Of a DNA stretch of 64,000 bases, positions 7,997-17,500 are shown piece after piece. Under the pieces are notes generated by a model. The model searched no databases. It had not been told where the DNA came from and worked only from the letters and a program-made list of their open reading frames with translations. Origin of the DNA: Anaeromyxobacter oryzae (GTDB lineage: Bacteria; Myxococcota; Myxococcia; Myxococcales; Anaeromyxobacteraceae); NCBI RefSeq assembly GCF_023169945.1, contig NZ_AP025591.1, positions 6,122,501 to 6,186,500 on the forward strand, read 5' to 3'. Position numbers and translations under genes: made by a program. Within the stretch, counting starts at the first letter, position 1; the number at the start of each line of letters is the position of its first letter.

Positions 7997-8101
7997 GGCG
8001 CTGACGAGCAGCCCCCGTCCGCCCGCGAGACGAGCACCCCCGTAGCGCTCGACGCGCCGCGGAGTCGAAGGACCGCGGAGGTGAAGGGACGCGACGAAGC
8101 G

Positions 8102-9466
8102 CTACCGCTCCGTCGCCTTCTTCTTCGCGGCCTTCTTCGCGGCGGTGGACTTCCCCCCGTGCGCAGCGGCCGCCTTCTTCGCGGCGGGCTTGGCGGACGC
8201 CTTGGCGGGTGCCTTCGCGGACGCCTTCGCGAGGGCCTTCGCCGGCCTCGCCACCGGCCTGGGCTCTGGGGGAGGGGGAGGGGGCGGCGGCTCGGCCTCC
8301 GGCGGATCGTCGTCCGTGCGGCTCTGGAGGGAGGCTGGCGCGTCGACCGGCGCGCGGTAGACGCCCCGCCGCGCCGCGGCGACGCGCGCCGCCCGCTCCG
8401 CCCAGGCGCGCGCGTCGGGGTCGAGGCCGGCGAGGTCGAGCGCGGCCTGGGCGCCGCCGCCGTCGCCGGCGCGGAGCCGCAGCGCGGCCAGGTGGAGGGC
8501 GGCGCGCCCGCGCTCCGGCGCAGGGACGCGGCCATCCTGGAGGAGTCGCTCGAGGCCCGTCATCGCCTCGGCCGGAGGCATCTGGCCCGCGAGCGCGAGC
8601 TTCGCGAGGCCGAAGGTCGCGCGGGGGCTCGCGCCGAGATCGCCGGCGGCCGCGAGCGCGGCGGTGTAGGCGGCGCGCGCCGCCGCCGGATCCCGGCGGG
8701 CCCGGCGCGCGACGTCGCCCTGGACCGCGAGGCCGGCGGCGAAGGCTCCGTCCGCCGCGGCCGCGGCGGACGGCTCCACGGCTGCCGATAGCCGGTCGGC
8801 CGCCATCGCGATCCGGGCCTGCAGGGCGTCTGCCCAGACGTTCCGGCCCTGTGCACGGCTCGCCGCGTTGCTCGCGTCCCCCATCGCTCGCTTGCCGAGC
8901 GCGAGCGCGGCGCGGGCGAGGTACGCCTGGTCCGGCACCGTCTCCGCGCGCTCGGGCGCGACGAGCAGCTCGTCCGCGGCGGCGTCCGCCGCGGCATCTC
9001 TGTAGTCGCAGGCGAGCATCGCGAGCGCGAACGCGCGCGCGCTGCCGGCGGCGACCGGATCCATCTGCGCCGGGGCGTCGAGCTTGTCGGCCGCGGCCCG
9101 GTAGGCGGCGGCGGTGTCGAGCCGCATCAGCGTCTCGGCCTCGACGAGCGCCTGTCTCACCGTGCGAGCGCGGTGCGCCGACCGGTACCAGAGGAGGCCG
9201 CCGCCGATCGCGAGCACCGCGGCCACCGCGATGCCGACCTTGAGGGCCGGCGCTCGCGGGCGGGAGACGGCCGTGAACTCGGCGTCGTCCAGCGTCTCGA
9301 GCTCCGCGTCCGCGGGGGCGCCCTTCGCCGCGCCGCCGCGACGGCGCTTCGGCGCGTCGTCGTCCAGCTCGGGCGGAAGATCGTAGGAAGTGTCCGGTGA
9401 GCCGCCGTCCAGCGAAGGATCGGTCGGCTCGGGGAGCTCGTCGGGAGCGATCGGGGGCTTGGGCAT
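8102..9466 (-). CDS. TPR-like membrane protein with histone H1-like tail
   Basis: 454 residues. An acidic, proline-rich cytoplasmic N-terminus (1-70) precedes one membrane helix (about 75-94). A long alanine-rich helical region follows (100-365) that reads as TPR or Sel1-type repeats, with recurrent ALxLGKRAMGD and A-A-Y-x-A-A-L units. After a proline-rich linker (about 385-405) comes a 50-residue C-terminal tail built almost only of Lys, Ala, Pro and Ser (AKASAKAPAKASAKPAAKK), like histone H1 tails. The helical domain should be outside the membrane if the N-terminus is inside. No function is assigned. It has its own promoter at 9498-9527. Confidence 0.75.
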   Translation of the reverse strand: MPKPPIAPDELPEPTDPSLDGGSPDTSYDLPPELDDDAPKRRRGGAAKGAPADAELETLDDAEFTAVSRPRAPALKVGIAVAAVLAIGGGLLWYRSAHRARTVRQALVEAETLMRLDTAAAYRAAADKLDAPAQMDPVAAGSARAFALAMLACDYRDAAADAAADELLVAPERAETVPDQAYLARAALALGKRAMGDASNAASRAQGRNVWADALQARIAMAADRLSAAVEPSAAAAADGAFAAGLAVQGDVARRARRDPAAARAAYTAALAAAGDLGASPRATFGLAKLALAGQMPPAEAMTGLERLLQDGRVPAPERGRAALHLAALRLRAGDGGGAQAALDLAGLDPDARAWAERAARVAAARRGVYRAPVDAPASLQSRTDDDPPEAEPPPPPPPPEPRPVARPAKALAKASAKAPAKASAKPAAKKAAAAHGGKSTAAKKAAKKKATER

Positions 9467-9497
9467 CGGAGGGGGGCGCGCCGTGCGCGTCCCTGCG

Positions 9498-9527
9498 AGG
9501 GTACTTCCCCGGGACTGGCTGCGTCAA
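9498..9527 (-). promoter_or_regulatory. Promoter of the TPR-tail gene
   Basis: Minus strand TTGACG (9527-9522), 18-base spacer, TACCCT (9503-9498). Predicted start near 9491, leader about 25 bases. The -35 begins within the T-run that also serves the upstream gene's terminator. Confidence 0.55.
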
Positions 9528-9563
9528 AAAACGACACGCCCGCACCGGTCGAGCCGGCGCAGG
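9526..9563 (-). terminator. Terminator of the ribbon-helix-helix gene
   Basis: Minus-strand stem of ten pairs (CCTGCGCCGG with CCGGTGCGGG, two of them G-U), 5-base loop at 9549-9553, then a T6 run at 9531-9526. It stands 39 bases after the stop at 9602. Confidence 0.55.
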
Positions 9564-9601
9564 CGCGTGGAAGACTTCGGGTGGGACGCAGCGGCGGCGA
9601 G

Positions 9602-9817
9602 CTAGCCGTTCTTCTCTTCGCGCTCGTCCTCGCGGGCGACGCCGGACAGCACGTCGTTCACGGACGGGAAGCGCATGATCTCGCCGCGCGCGATGCGCCA
9701 GGCCTGCTGCACGATCCAGGACAGCGACCGATCCTGCCGGTTCGCCTCCGCCTGGATCTCGTTCAGCATGTCCTCGGGGAAGTACAGCGACTGCTTACGC
9801 TTGTCGGTGCCGGGCAT
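9602..9817 (-). CDS. Ribbon-helix-helix-like small protein
   Basis: 71 residues starting MPGTDKRKQSLYFPEDML. The layout is a short beta strand (KQSLYFP) followed by two helices (EDMLNEIQAEANRQDRSLSWIVQQAWRIA), which is the MetJ/Arc ribbon-helix-helix pattern seen in small DNA-binding proteins and antitoxins. The start at 9817 is preferred over one 20 codons earlier because the earlier segment is composition-like read-through and would extend past the predicted transcription start. No toxin gene is adjacent, so an orphan regulator is more likely than a toxin-antitoxin pair. A consensus promoter and a small palindrome lie upstream, consistent with autoregulation, which is inference. Confidence 0.8.
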   Translation of the reverse strand: MPGTDKRKQSLYFPEDMLNEIQAEANRQDRSLSWIVQQAWRIARGEIMRFPSVNDVLSGVAREDEREEKNG

Positions 9818-9848
9818 CACTGCTCCATGCTGTGGGACAGTCGACGGC

Positions 9849-9877
9849 TTTGTACGCTGGCCGCTTTCGTCGGTCAA
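9849..9877 (-). promoter_or_regulatory. Promoter of the ribbon-helix-helix gene
   Basis: Minus strand TTGACC (9877-9872), 17-base spacer, TACAAA (9854-9849). Predicted start near 9842, leader about 25 bases. A weak palindrome ACGGCATATACCGT lies upstream at 9905-9918 and may be an operator. Confidence 0.7.
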
Positions 9878-10047
9878 GCGAACATCGACCTCGAAGGGTT
9901 ACGAACGGCATATACCGTCCGTCAATACGGCGCCCGTCTCCTGAACGCTGCGAGCGAGCGGTCGGCGAGGATGGTGGGGCCGCCGTGACCCATTCTCACG
10001 CACAGTGTGCGCGTCGCGTGCACCCGCTTCTCGCGCGATCCGTGCGC

Positions 10048-10089
10048 AAAAGAAAAAAAGAGGAGAGCCGGCATTGCTGCCGGCTCTCC
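10048..10089 (-). terminator. Strong intrinsic terminator, minus strand
   Basis: GGAGAGCCGGCA stem, TTGC loop (plus-strand view), complementary arm, then CTTTTTTTCTTTT on the minus strand. The best-formed terminator in the window, yet no open reading frame ends at it. Confidence 0.85.
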
Positions 10090-10312
10090 GTGGGCCCAGA
10101 GGGGGAGGGGGGGGACCCCTAGGCCCAGCGCCACAAACTTGTCTCACTTCGCGCCGCAGTCAACGGCAGGCCCCAACATCTCATTCCCGCTCGTCATTTG
10201 CAACCTACGGGCGGAACCGACCGGGCTGCGACCTCCCTCGCGCTTCGCATCCCTGAACCTGCGGCCCGCGGTCTCCATTCCCGGCGTGATCCGCCGGTCG
10301 GATGCGGCCTGC
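10048..10312 (-). ncRNA. Candidate structured non-coding RNA
   Basis: The 534-base gap between two genes holds no credible reading frame but has three RNA-gene signs on the minus strand. (1) A perfect 12-base hairpin (10062-10073 with 10078-10089, loop TTGC) runs into a T-rich tract at 10060-10048, an intrinsic terminator with no protein gene upstream of it. (2) Nested inverted repeats: CGGCAGGCC at 10314-10306 pairs with GGCCTGCCG at 10172-10164, and CCGACCGG at 10301-10294 pairs with 10224-10217. (3) A TATACT -10 at 10323-10318 places the start next to the outer arm. A second possible promoter (TTGCAA-17-GATGTT) would give a shorter RNA from about 10168. Family not recognised. Confidence 0.45.
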
Positions 10313-10316
10313 CGCG

Positions 10317-10322
10317 TAGTAT
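10317..10322 (+). promoter_or_regulatory. -10 element of tilS, overlapping a divergent -10
   Basis: TAGTAT on the plus strand puts the tilS transcript start near 10329, 23 bases before the ATG. The same bases read on the minus strand (10323-10318) give TATACT, so the site may fire both ways. No convincing -35 is seen for either direction. Confidence 0.45.
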
Positions 10323-10351
10323 AGAGAACTGGGCGTTTTCACGCTCGCTCG

Positions 10352-11656
10352 ATGCGCAAGAAACGGCTCCATCCTTACGAGGCCCGGGTCCTCGCGACCC
10401 TGCGCCGCCGACGCCTGCTCGGCCCGGAGGACCACGCCCTCGTGGCGCTCTCGGCGGGGCCGGACTCGACGGCGCTCGTCGCGGCGCTCGCCGCGCTGCG
10501 TGATACCGGCCACCTCCGGGCGGTTTCCGCCCTGCACGTCGATCACGGGCTCCGGCCCGAGGTGGACGCGGACGCGGCCGCCGCTGCGGAGGCGTGCGAG
10601 CGGCTCGGCGTCGCCTTCGCCAGCGTGCGCGTCGTCGTCGGGGCCGGGAACGTCCAGGCCGCGGCCCGGCGCGCGCGCTACGCGGCCCTCCGGGCCGAGG
10701 CGACGCGCGTCGGGGCGACCCGCATCGCGACCGGACACACCCGGAGCGACCAGGCGGAGACGGTCCTCTTTCGGCTGCTGCGCGGCGCGGGGGCGCGCGG
10801 GCTCGGCGGCATCCCACCTCGGCGTGGGATCGTCGTGCGGCCGCTCATCGACCGGGCACGGGAGGAGGGGCTCGCCTACCTCGACGCGCGGCGCCTGCGC
10901 TGGCGGGACGATCCGACCAACGCGTCGCCCCGGTTCACCCGGAACCGCATCCGTCACGAGGTGCTGCCGGCGCTGCGCGCCGTCGCGCCCGCCGCCGAGC
11001 GGAGCCTCGCCCGCGCCGCGGATCTGGCCCGCAGCGACGATCGCGCGCTGGAGGCGCGCGCGAGGGTCCGCGCCGGAGACGAGACCGGGATCACGGTGGC
11101 CGCCCTGGCGTCGCAGCCGGACGCCGTCCGCCGGCGCATCGTGCGGCGGCTCTGGCGGAACGCCGGCGGCGGCCGCGCGCTCGGCCGGGAGCGCGTCGAC
11201 GCGGTCCTGGCCCTGCTGCGGCGCGGCCGGCCCGGGCGCGCGACCCTCCGCGGCGGCCTCGAGGCGCGCTGCCGGTACGGCCGTCTCGAGATCGTCCGGG
11301 GCGCGCCGCCGGACGCGGACGTGGCGGAGATCGAGGTGCCCGGGCCCGGGCGCTACGCCGTGCCGGAGCGCGGCATCGCGGTGGAGGTGGTCGCGGCGCG
11401 CGCGGACGCGGTGAGCTGGCCGCTCGCGCTCCGCACCCGGCGGCCGGGCGATCGCTTCCGCCCCGATGGCGGCTGCGGCGCGAAGAAGCTCAAGGGCTGG
11501 CTGATCGACCGGAAGGTCCCGCGGGAGGCCCGGGATGGCCTGCTCCTGCTCGCGCGCGGGCGCGACGTGGTCGCGATCGCCGACCTCGGCGCGGTCGCCG
11601 AGGGGCTGGGCCCCGCCGGCGCAGGCCTCGTAGTGAGGGTCGGAGCGGCCCTGTAG
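10352..11656 (+). CDS. tilS: tRNA(Ile)-lysidine synthase
   Basis: 434 residues. TilS attaches lysine to C34 of the CAU-anticodon tRNA-Ile with ATP, giving AUA decoding. The N-type ATP-pyrophosphatase domain (about 25-215) has the P-loop as SAGPDS (34-39; the usual form is SGGxDS), the HVDHGLR and ATGHTRSDQAET motifs, and NRIRHEVLP near residue 205. The C-terminal TilS domain carries RTRRPGDRF and the KKLKGWLIDRKVPREAR signature near 365-390. It precedes ftsH by 171 bases, the same gene pair found in many bacteria. Start ATG 10352 has no strong ribosome site. Confidence 0.95.
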   Translation: MRKKRLHPYEARVLATLRRRRLLGPEDHALVALSAGPDSTALVAALAALRDTGHLRAVSALHVDHGLRPEVDADAAAAAEACERLGVAFASVRVVVGAGNVQAAARRARYAALRAEATRVGATRIATGHTRSDQAETVLFRLLRGAGARGLGGIPPRRGIVVRPLIDRAREEGLAYLDARRLRWRDDPTNASPRFTRNRIRHEVLPALRAVAPAAERSLARAADLARSDDRALEARARVRAGDETGITVAALASQPDAVRRRIVRRLWRNAGGGRALGRERVDAVLALLRRGRPGRATLRGGLEARCRYGRLEIVRGAPPDADVAEIEVPGPGRYAVPERGIAVEVVAARADAVSWPLALRTRRPGDRFRPDGGCGAKKLKGWLIDRKVPREARDGLLLLARGRDVVAIADLGAVAEGLGPAGAGLVVRVGAAL

Positions 11657-11685
11657 GGACCGGCGCCTGCCTGCCAGATCCTCGT

Positions 11686-11715
11686 ACTGCAATGGGTGCT
11701 CGGGGCTGTTATAAC
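11686..11715 (+). promoter_or_regulatory. Probable ftsH promoter
   Basis: TATAAC (11710-11715) with CTGCAA 18 bases upstream (11686-11691). Start near 11722 gives a leader of about 106 bases. The 11657-11827 gap holds nothing else I can identify. Confidence 0.5.
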
Positions 11716-11827
11716 GGCCACTCGGCTCGGGCGTCCGCTCGGCCGGGCGCCAGCGTGAGGTCAGGAACAGTCTGACCGCGCCGTCGGTTCCGGTCCAACG
11801 ACGCACCACCGAAGGGGAAAGAGAGCC

Positions 11828-13732
<1,905 letters not shown>

Positions 13733-13770
13733 CGTCCGCGCCGGCGCGTCGCGCGCCGGCTGGAGCCGTG

Positions 13771-14622
13771 ATGAAGATGCAGATCGGGGCCAGGCTCTTC
13801 GACGGGCCTGGCCCTTTCCTCATGGGGATCGTGAACGCGACCCCCGACTCGTTCTCGGACGGCGGGCGCTTCCTCGACCCGGCCGCCGCGATCGCTCACG
13901 CGCTCCGGCTCGCCGACGAGGGAGCCGACATCGTCGACGTGGGCGGAGAGTCCACGCGCCCCGGCGCGCCGGCGGTCGCGGCGGACGAGGAGACCGGCCG
14001 CGTCGTCCCGGTGATCGCCGGGCTGCGCGCGCGAGGGTTCCGGCTGCCGATCTCCGTCGACACGACCAAGGCGGAGGTGGCCCGCGCCGCGCTCGATGCG
14101 GGCGCCGACCTCGTGAACGACGTCGCCGGCCTCGCCGACGCCGCGCTCGCGCGCCTCGTCGCGCGGGCGGGTGTCCCGGTCGTGCTCATGCACACGCGCG
14201 GGACGCCGGCCGACATGGCGTCTCGGGCCGTGTACGGGGACGTCGTCCGGGACGTCGCGCGGGAGCTCCAGGACGCCCTCGCGCGCGCGGAGGCGGCGGG
14301 GGTCCCCCGCGAGCGCGTCATCCTCGACCCGGGGCTCGGCTTCGCGAAGACGGCGGAGCAGGGCGTGGAGCTGCTCGCCCGCGTCGCGGAGCTGCGGGCC
14401 CTGGGGCGGCCGCTCCTCGTCGGGCCGTCCCGGAAGAGTTTCATCGGAAAGATCACGGGCGCCGCGGTCGAGGATCGCGTGCCGGGGACGCTCGCTGCGG
14501 TGACCGCCTGCGTGCTCGCCGGGGTCGAGTGGGTGCGCGTACACGACGTCGCGGCAGCCCGTCAGGCCGCCCTGGTCGCGGCCGCGATCCGGGATGCGGC
14601 CGCGGCGCCGCGGGCGCGCTAG
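13771..14622 (+). CDS. folP: Dihydropteroate synthase
   Basis: 283 residues, TIM barrel. DHPS joins 4-aminobenzoate to 6-hydroxymethyl-dihydropterin diphosphate in folate synthesis and is the sulfonamide target. Conserved motifs are MGIVNATPDSFSDGG near the N-terminus, DVGGESTRPGA, SVDTTKAEVARAAL, NDVAG, MHTRGTP and the C-terminal GPSRKSFIG phosphate-binding loop. Start ATG 13771 follows GGAG by five bases. The stop overlaps a likely -10 hexamer (TAGACT, 14620-14625) for cdaA, so folP and cdaA may be both co-transcribed and separately initiated. Confidence 0.97.
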   Translation: MKMQIGARLFDGPGPFLMGIVNATPDSFSDGGRFLDPAAAIAHALRLADEGADIVDVGGESTRPGAPAVAADEETGRVVPVIAGLRARGFRLPISVDTTKAEVARAALDAGADLVNDVAGLADAALARLVARAGVPVVLMHTRGTPADMASRAVYGDVVRDVARELQDALARAEAAGVPRERVILDPGLGFAKTAEQGVELLARVAELRALGRPLLVGPSRKSFIGKITGAAVEDRVPGTLAAVTACVLAGVEWVRVHDVAAARQAALVAAAIRDAAAAPRAR

Positions 14623-14645
14623 ACTGCGCGGCAGAGAGGCTCTCG

Positions 14646-15524
14646 TTGCATCGCGCCCTCGTCTACCTCCTCGGTCCCGATGCGACCCTCGCCGACGCGG
14701 TCCTCGCCGTGGTGGACGTGGGTGTCGTCTCGTTCCTCGTGTACCGGCTCCTGCGGCTCATCCGCGGGACGCGCGCGGTGCCGATCCTGTTCGGCCTCTG
14801 CCTCGTCGGGCTCGCCTACGTCGTCGCGCGCTCCATCGGCCTGGAGACCCTCTCGTGGCTGCTGGGCCACTTCCTCAGCTACTCGTTCATCTTCGGCGTG
14901 ATCGTCCTGTTCCAGTCGGACATCCGGCGCGCCCTCGCCGAGCTCGGGCGCGGCTCGCGCCTCCTCGCCGCGTTCGCAAGCGACGAGCGCGCAGCGCAGC
15001 TCGGCGCGGTCGACGCGGTCGTGAAGGGCGCGGTCGAGCTGGCGCGCCGGCGCGTCGGCGCGCTCGTCGTCCTGGAGCGGACCGCGGATCTCTCCGACGT
15101 GGTGGACACCGGCCTCCGCCTCGACGCCGCGATCTCCCCGGAGCTGCTCGTGTCCGTGTTCCAGCCGCCGAGCCCGCTCCACGACGGGGCCGCGGTGGTG
15201 CAGAACGCCCGCCTCGCCGCCGCCGGGTGCCTGCTGCCGCTGTCGGCGGCGAGCACGCCGCAGGAGCTGGGGACGCGCCACCGCGCGGCGCTCGGGCTCG
15301 CCGAGGAGGTCGACGCCGCGGTCGTGGTCGTCTCCGAGGAGCGGGGCGAGATCTCCGTCGCGCTCGACGGGAGGCTCCACCGGGCGCTCGACGAGAAGGG
15401 GCTCCGGACGCTGCTGCACGCGCTGTTCGTGACCGGCGGCCGGGCCGACGCGAGCGCCGCGGCGGGCGGGAGGGCCGGCTCGGCGACGCGCACCGGCCGG
15501 GAGGGGTCGCGTGCGGCGCTCTGA
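14646..15524 (+). CDS. cdaA: Diadenylate cyclase (c-di-AMP synthase)
   Basis: 292 residues from a TTG start supported by GAGAGG at 14634-14639. Three N-terminal membrane helices (about 17-36, 43-62 and 76-90) are followed by a DisA_N/DAC domain with both catalytic motifs intact: DGA at 180-182 (PLHDGAAVV) and RHR at 211-213 (GTRHRAALG). It makes c-di-AMP from two ATP. The order cdaA-cdaR-glmM downstream is the arrangement known from Firmicutes, where CdaR and GlmM bind and restrain the cyclase. No c-di-AMP phosphodiesterase is in the window. An upstream in-frame GTG at 14529 would overlap folP and lacks support. Confidence 0.95.
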   Translation: MHRALVYLLGPDATLADAVLAVVDVGVVSFLVYRLLRLIRGTRAVPILFGLCLVGLAYVVARSIGLETLSWLLGHFLSYSFIFGVIVLFQSDIRRALAELGRGSRLLAAFASDERAAQLGAVDAVVKGAVELARRRVGALVVLERTADLSDVVDTGLRLDAAISPELLVSVFQPPSPLHDGAAVVQNARLAAAGCLLPLSAASTPQELGTRHRAALGLAEEVDAAVVVVSEERGEISVALDGRLHRALDEKGLRTLLHALFVTGGRADASAAAGGRAGSATRTGREGSRAAL

Positions 15525-15885
15525 TCTCGCCCTCCGCGCCCTCGCGCTGGCGATCGCGCTGGGGCTCTTCCTGCTCGTCTCCGGCGACCGTCGCGTCACG
15601 GCGAACTACACCGTCCCGCTCGTCACCGAGCTCCCGCCTGGCGCCACCGTGGACGCCGCCCCGCCCGCCGAGGTGAGCGTCGCCCTCTCCGGCCCGTGGG
15701 CCCGCCTGCGGGGGGTGGACCCGGCCGCGCTCGGCCCGATCCACGTGGACCTCACGCAGGAGACTTCGGGGCTCCACACGTGGTACGTCCGACCCGAGGC
15801 GCTCCGGCTTCCGCGGGGCGTCCGCGTCGAGACCATCCATCCCGCCCAGGGCTCGATCGAGCTCCGCCGCGGGGAGTTCCGTTGA
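15511..15885 (+). CDS. cdaR: YbbR-domain regulator of CdaA
   Basis: 124 residues: one membrane helix at about 7-24 followed by a single YbbR domain, where Firmicutes CdaR has three or four. YbbR proteins interact with the membrane-bound diadenylate cyclase. The GTG start lies inside cdaA (14-base overlap), with GAGGGG at 15501-15506, so translation is likely coupled. The small size and single repeat make it a minimal CdaR. Function is assigned from the domain and the cdaA-cdaR-glmM context rather than from motif residues, because the family is poorly conserved. Confidence 0.8.
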   Translation: MRRSDLALRALALAIALGLFLLVSGDRRVTANYTVPLVTELPPGATVDAAPPAEVSVALSGPWARLRGVDPAALGPIHVDLTQETSGLHTWYVRPEALRLPRGVRVETIHPAQGSIELRRGEFR

Positions 15886-15916
15886 AGCACTCCACGCACA
15901 CCCATAGGTTGCAGCG

Positions 15917-17422
15917 ATGACGACCCGTGACACGACGAAGCTCCGGACCCCCGCGAACGGGAGCCCCCGCGTGCGCCCGGACGGCGCCCGGAACGGGGTG
16001 AAGGTGGCACCGGCGCGGACGCCGTCGCCGGCAGCGCGCCCCGCGGTCGTCGAGCGCCGCCTGTTCGGCACCGACGGCGTGCGCGGCGTCGCGAACGTCC
16101 ACCCGATGACGGCGGAGATGGCGCTCCAGCTCGGGCGCGCCCTCGCCTACCTCGTCCGGAACGGGCCGCACCGCCACCGCATCGTCATCGGGAAGGACAC
16201 CCGGCTCTCGGGCTACATGCTCGAGCAGGCGATCGCCTCCGGGATCTGCTCCATGGGCGTCGACGTGATGCTCTGCGGCCCGCTGCCCACGCCGGGCATC
16301 GCCTTCATCACCCAGTCGATGCGCGCGGACGCCGGCGTGGTGATCAGCGCGAGCCACAACCCGTACCAGGACAACGGCATCAAGTTCTTCTCGCGGGACG
16401 GCTTCAAGCTGCCGGACGAGATGGAGCTCCGGATCGAGCAGCTGCTGCTCGACGGCGCCGACGGCGACGGCGCCGAGGACTTCCGCGCGCTCCGCCCGAC
16501 CGCGACCCGCATCGGCAAGGCGAAGCGGATCGACGACGCCATCGGCCGGTACGCGCAGTTCCTCAAGACGATCTTCCCGAAGGACCTCACGCTGGACGGC
16601 CTGACGATCGTCGTCGACTGCGCGCACGGCGCCGCGTACCACACGGCGCCGGCGGTGTTCGAGGAGCTCGGCGCGAAGGTCATCGCGCTGAACGTGAAGC
16701 CCGACGGCAAGAACATCAACGAGAGCTGCGGCGCGGTCCACCCGGAGGGCATGGCGAAGGTGATCCAGCGCCACGGGGCGGATCTCGGGCTCGCGCTCGA
16801 CGGCGACGCCGACCGGGTGATCCTCGCGGACGAGACCGGGAAGATCGTGGACGGCGACGCCATCATGGCGCTCGTCGGGCGCGACCTCATCCGGCAGCGG
16901 ACGCTCGCGAAGAAGACCGTCGTCGCCACCGTGATGTCGAACCTCGGCCTCGAGCGGTCGCTCGCGGAGGTCGGGGGCAAGGTCGTCCGCACCGCCGTTG
17001 GAGACCGCTACGTCGTCGAGGAGATGCGCCGGAGCGGCTACAACTTCGGCGGCGAGCAGTCCGGGCACCTCATCTTCCTCGATCACGTGACGACGGGCGA
17101 CGGCGTCGCCGCGGCGCTGAACGTGCTCGCGGTGATGCGGCGCGAGCAGCAGCCGCTCTCCGCCCTCGCCCGCTGCTTCGTCGCGTTCCCGCAGGCGCTC
17201 GTGAACGTGGTCGTCCGCGAGAAGCGGCCCATCGCCGAGCTGCCGGAGGTGGGGAAGGCGATCGCGGCCGCGGAGAAGGCGCTCGGGTCGGAGGGCCGCG
17301 TGCTCGTCCGCTTCTCGGGGACGGAGAACAAGGTCCGGGTGCTCGTGGAGGGGCCGGACGCGAAGCGGATCCGCGCCCTGGGGGACGGCATCGCGGAGGA
17401 GCTGAAGAAGGCGCTCGCGTAG
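15917..17422 (+). CDS. glmM: Phosphoglucosamine mutase
   Basis: 501 residues from ATG 15917, about 50 more than typical GlmM. The core begins near residue 46 (RRLFGTDGVRGVAN). It interconverts glucosamine-6-P and glucosamine-1-P for peptidoglycan and LPS. The phosphoserine loop SASHNP places the catalytic Ser at 146; the metal loop DGDADR and the GEQSGH and FSGTENKVR sugar- and phosphate-binding motifs are all present. The first 45 residues are low-complexity, rich in Arg, Pro and Ala, and may be a real extension or a mis-chosen start: the ribosome site at 15917 is weak, and an in-frame GTG lies within the extension. Third gene of the c-di-AMP operon. Confidence 0.95.
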   Translation: MTTRDTTKLRTPANGSPRVRPDGARNGVKVAPARTPSPAARPAVVERRLFGTDGVRGVANVHPMTAEMALQLGRALAYLVRNGPHRHRIVIGKDTRLSGYMLEQAIASGICSMGVDVMLCGPLPTPGIAFITQSMRADAGVVISASHNPYQDNGIKFFSRDGFKLPDEMELRIEQLLLDGADGDGAEDFRALRPTATRIGKAKRIDDAIGRYAQFLKTIFPKDLTLDGLTIVVDCAHGAAYHTAPAVFEELGAKVIALNVKPDGKNINESCGAVHPEGMAKVIQRHGADLGLALDGDADRVILADETGKIVDGDAIMALVGRDLIRQRTLAKKTVVATVMSNLGLERSLAEVGGKVVRTAVGDRYVVEEMRRSGYNFGGEQSGHLIFLDHVTTGDGVAAALNVLAVMRREQQPLSALARCFVAFPQALVNVVVREKRPIAELPEVGKAIAAAEKALGSEGRVLVRFSGTENKVRVLVEGPDAKRIRALGDGIAEELKKALA

Positions 17423-17488
17423 GGCGGGGACGGCGGAGGCGCCGCGACGGCGGCGCGCGCGGGCCGCGCGCGCGGCCGGGATTCGGGT

Positions 17489-17494
17489 TACATT
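17489..17494 (+). promoter_or_regulatory. -10 element predicting a leaderless pdxJ mRNA
   Basis: TACATT ends seven bases before the pdxJ ATG at 17501, so transcription should begin at or beside the start codon. No ribosome site is seen. No convincing -35. Confidence 0.5.
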
Positions 17495-17500
17495 CGCGCC

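Noticed and set aside
9602..9817. Toxin-antitoxin pair
   Set aside because: The ribbon-helix-helix protein could be an antitoxin, but no toxin-like gene lies on either side.
10048..10312. 6S RNA (ssrS) identification
   Set aside because: Two short matches to my recollection of E. coli 6S are in the right order, but the 3' half and the closing stem of 6S are not evident and the nested repeats found do not match the 6S layout.
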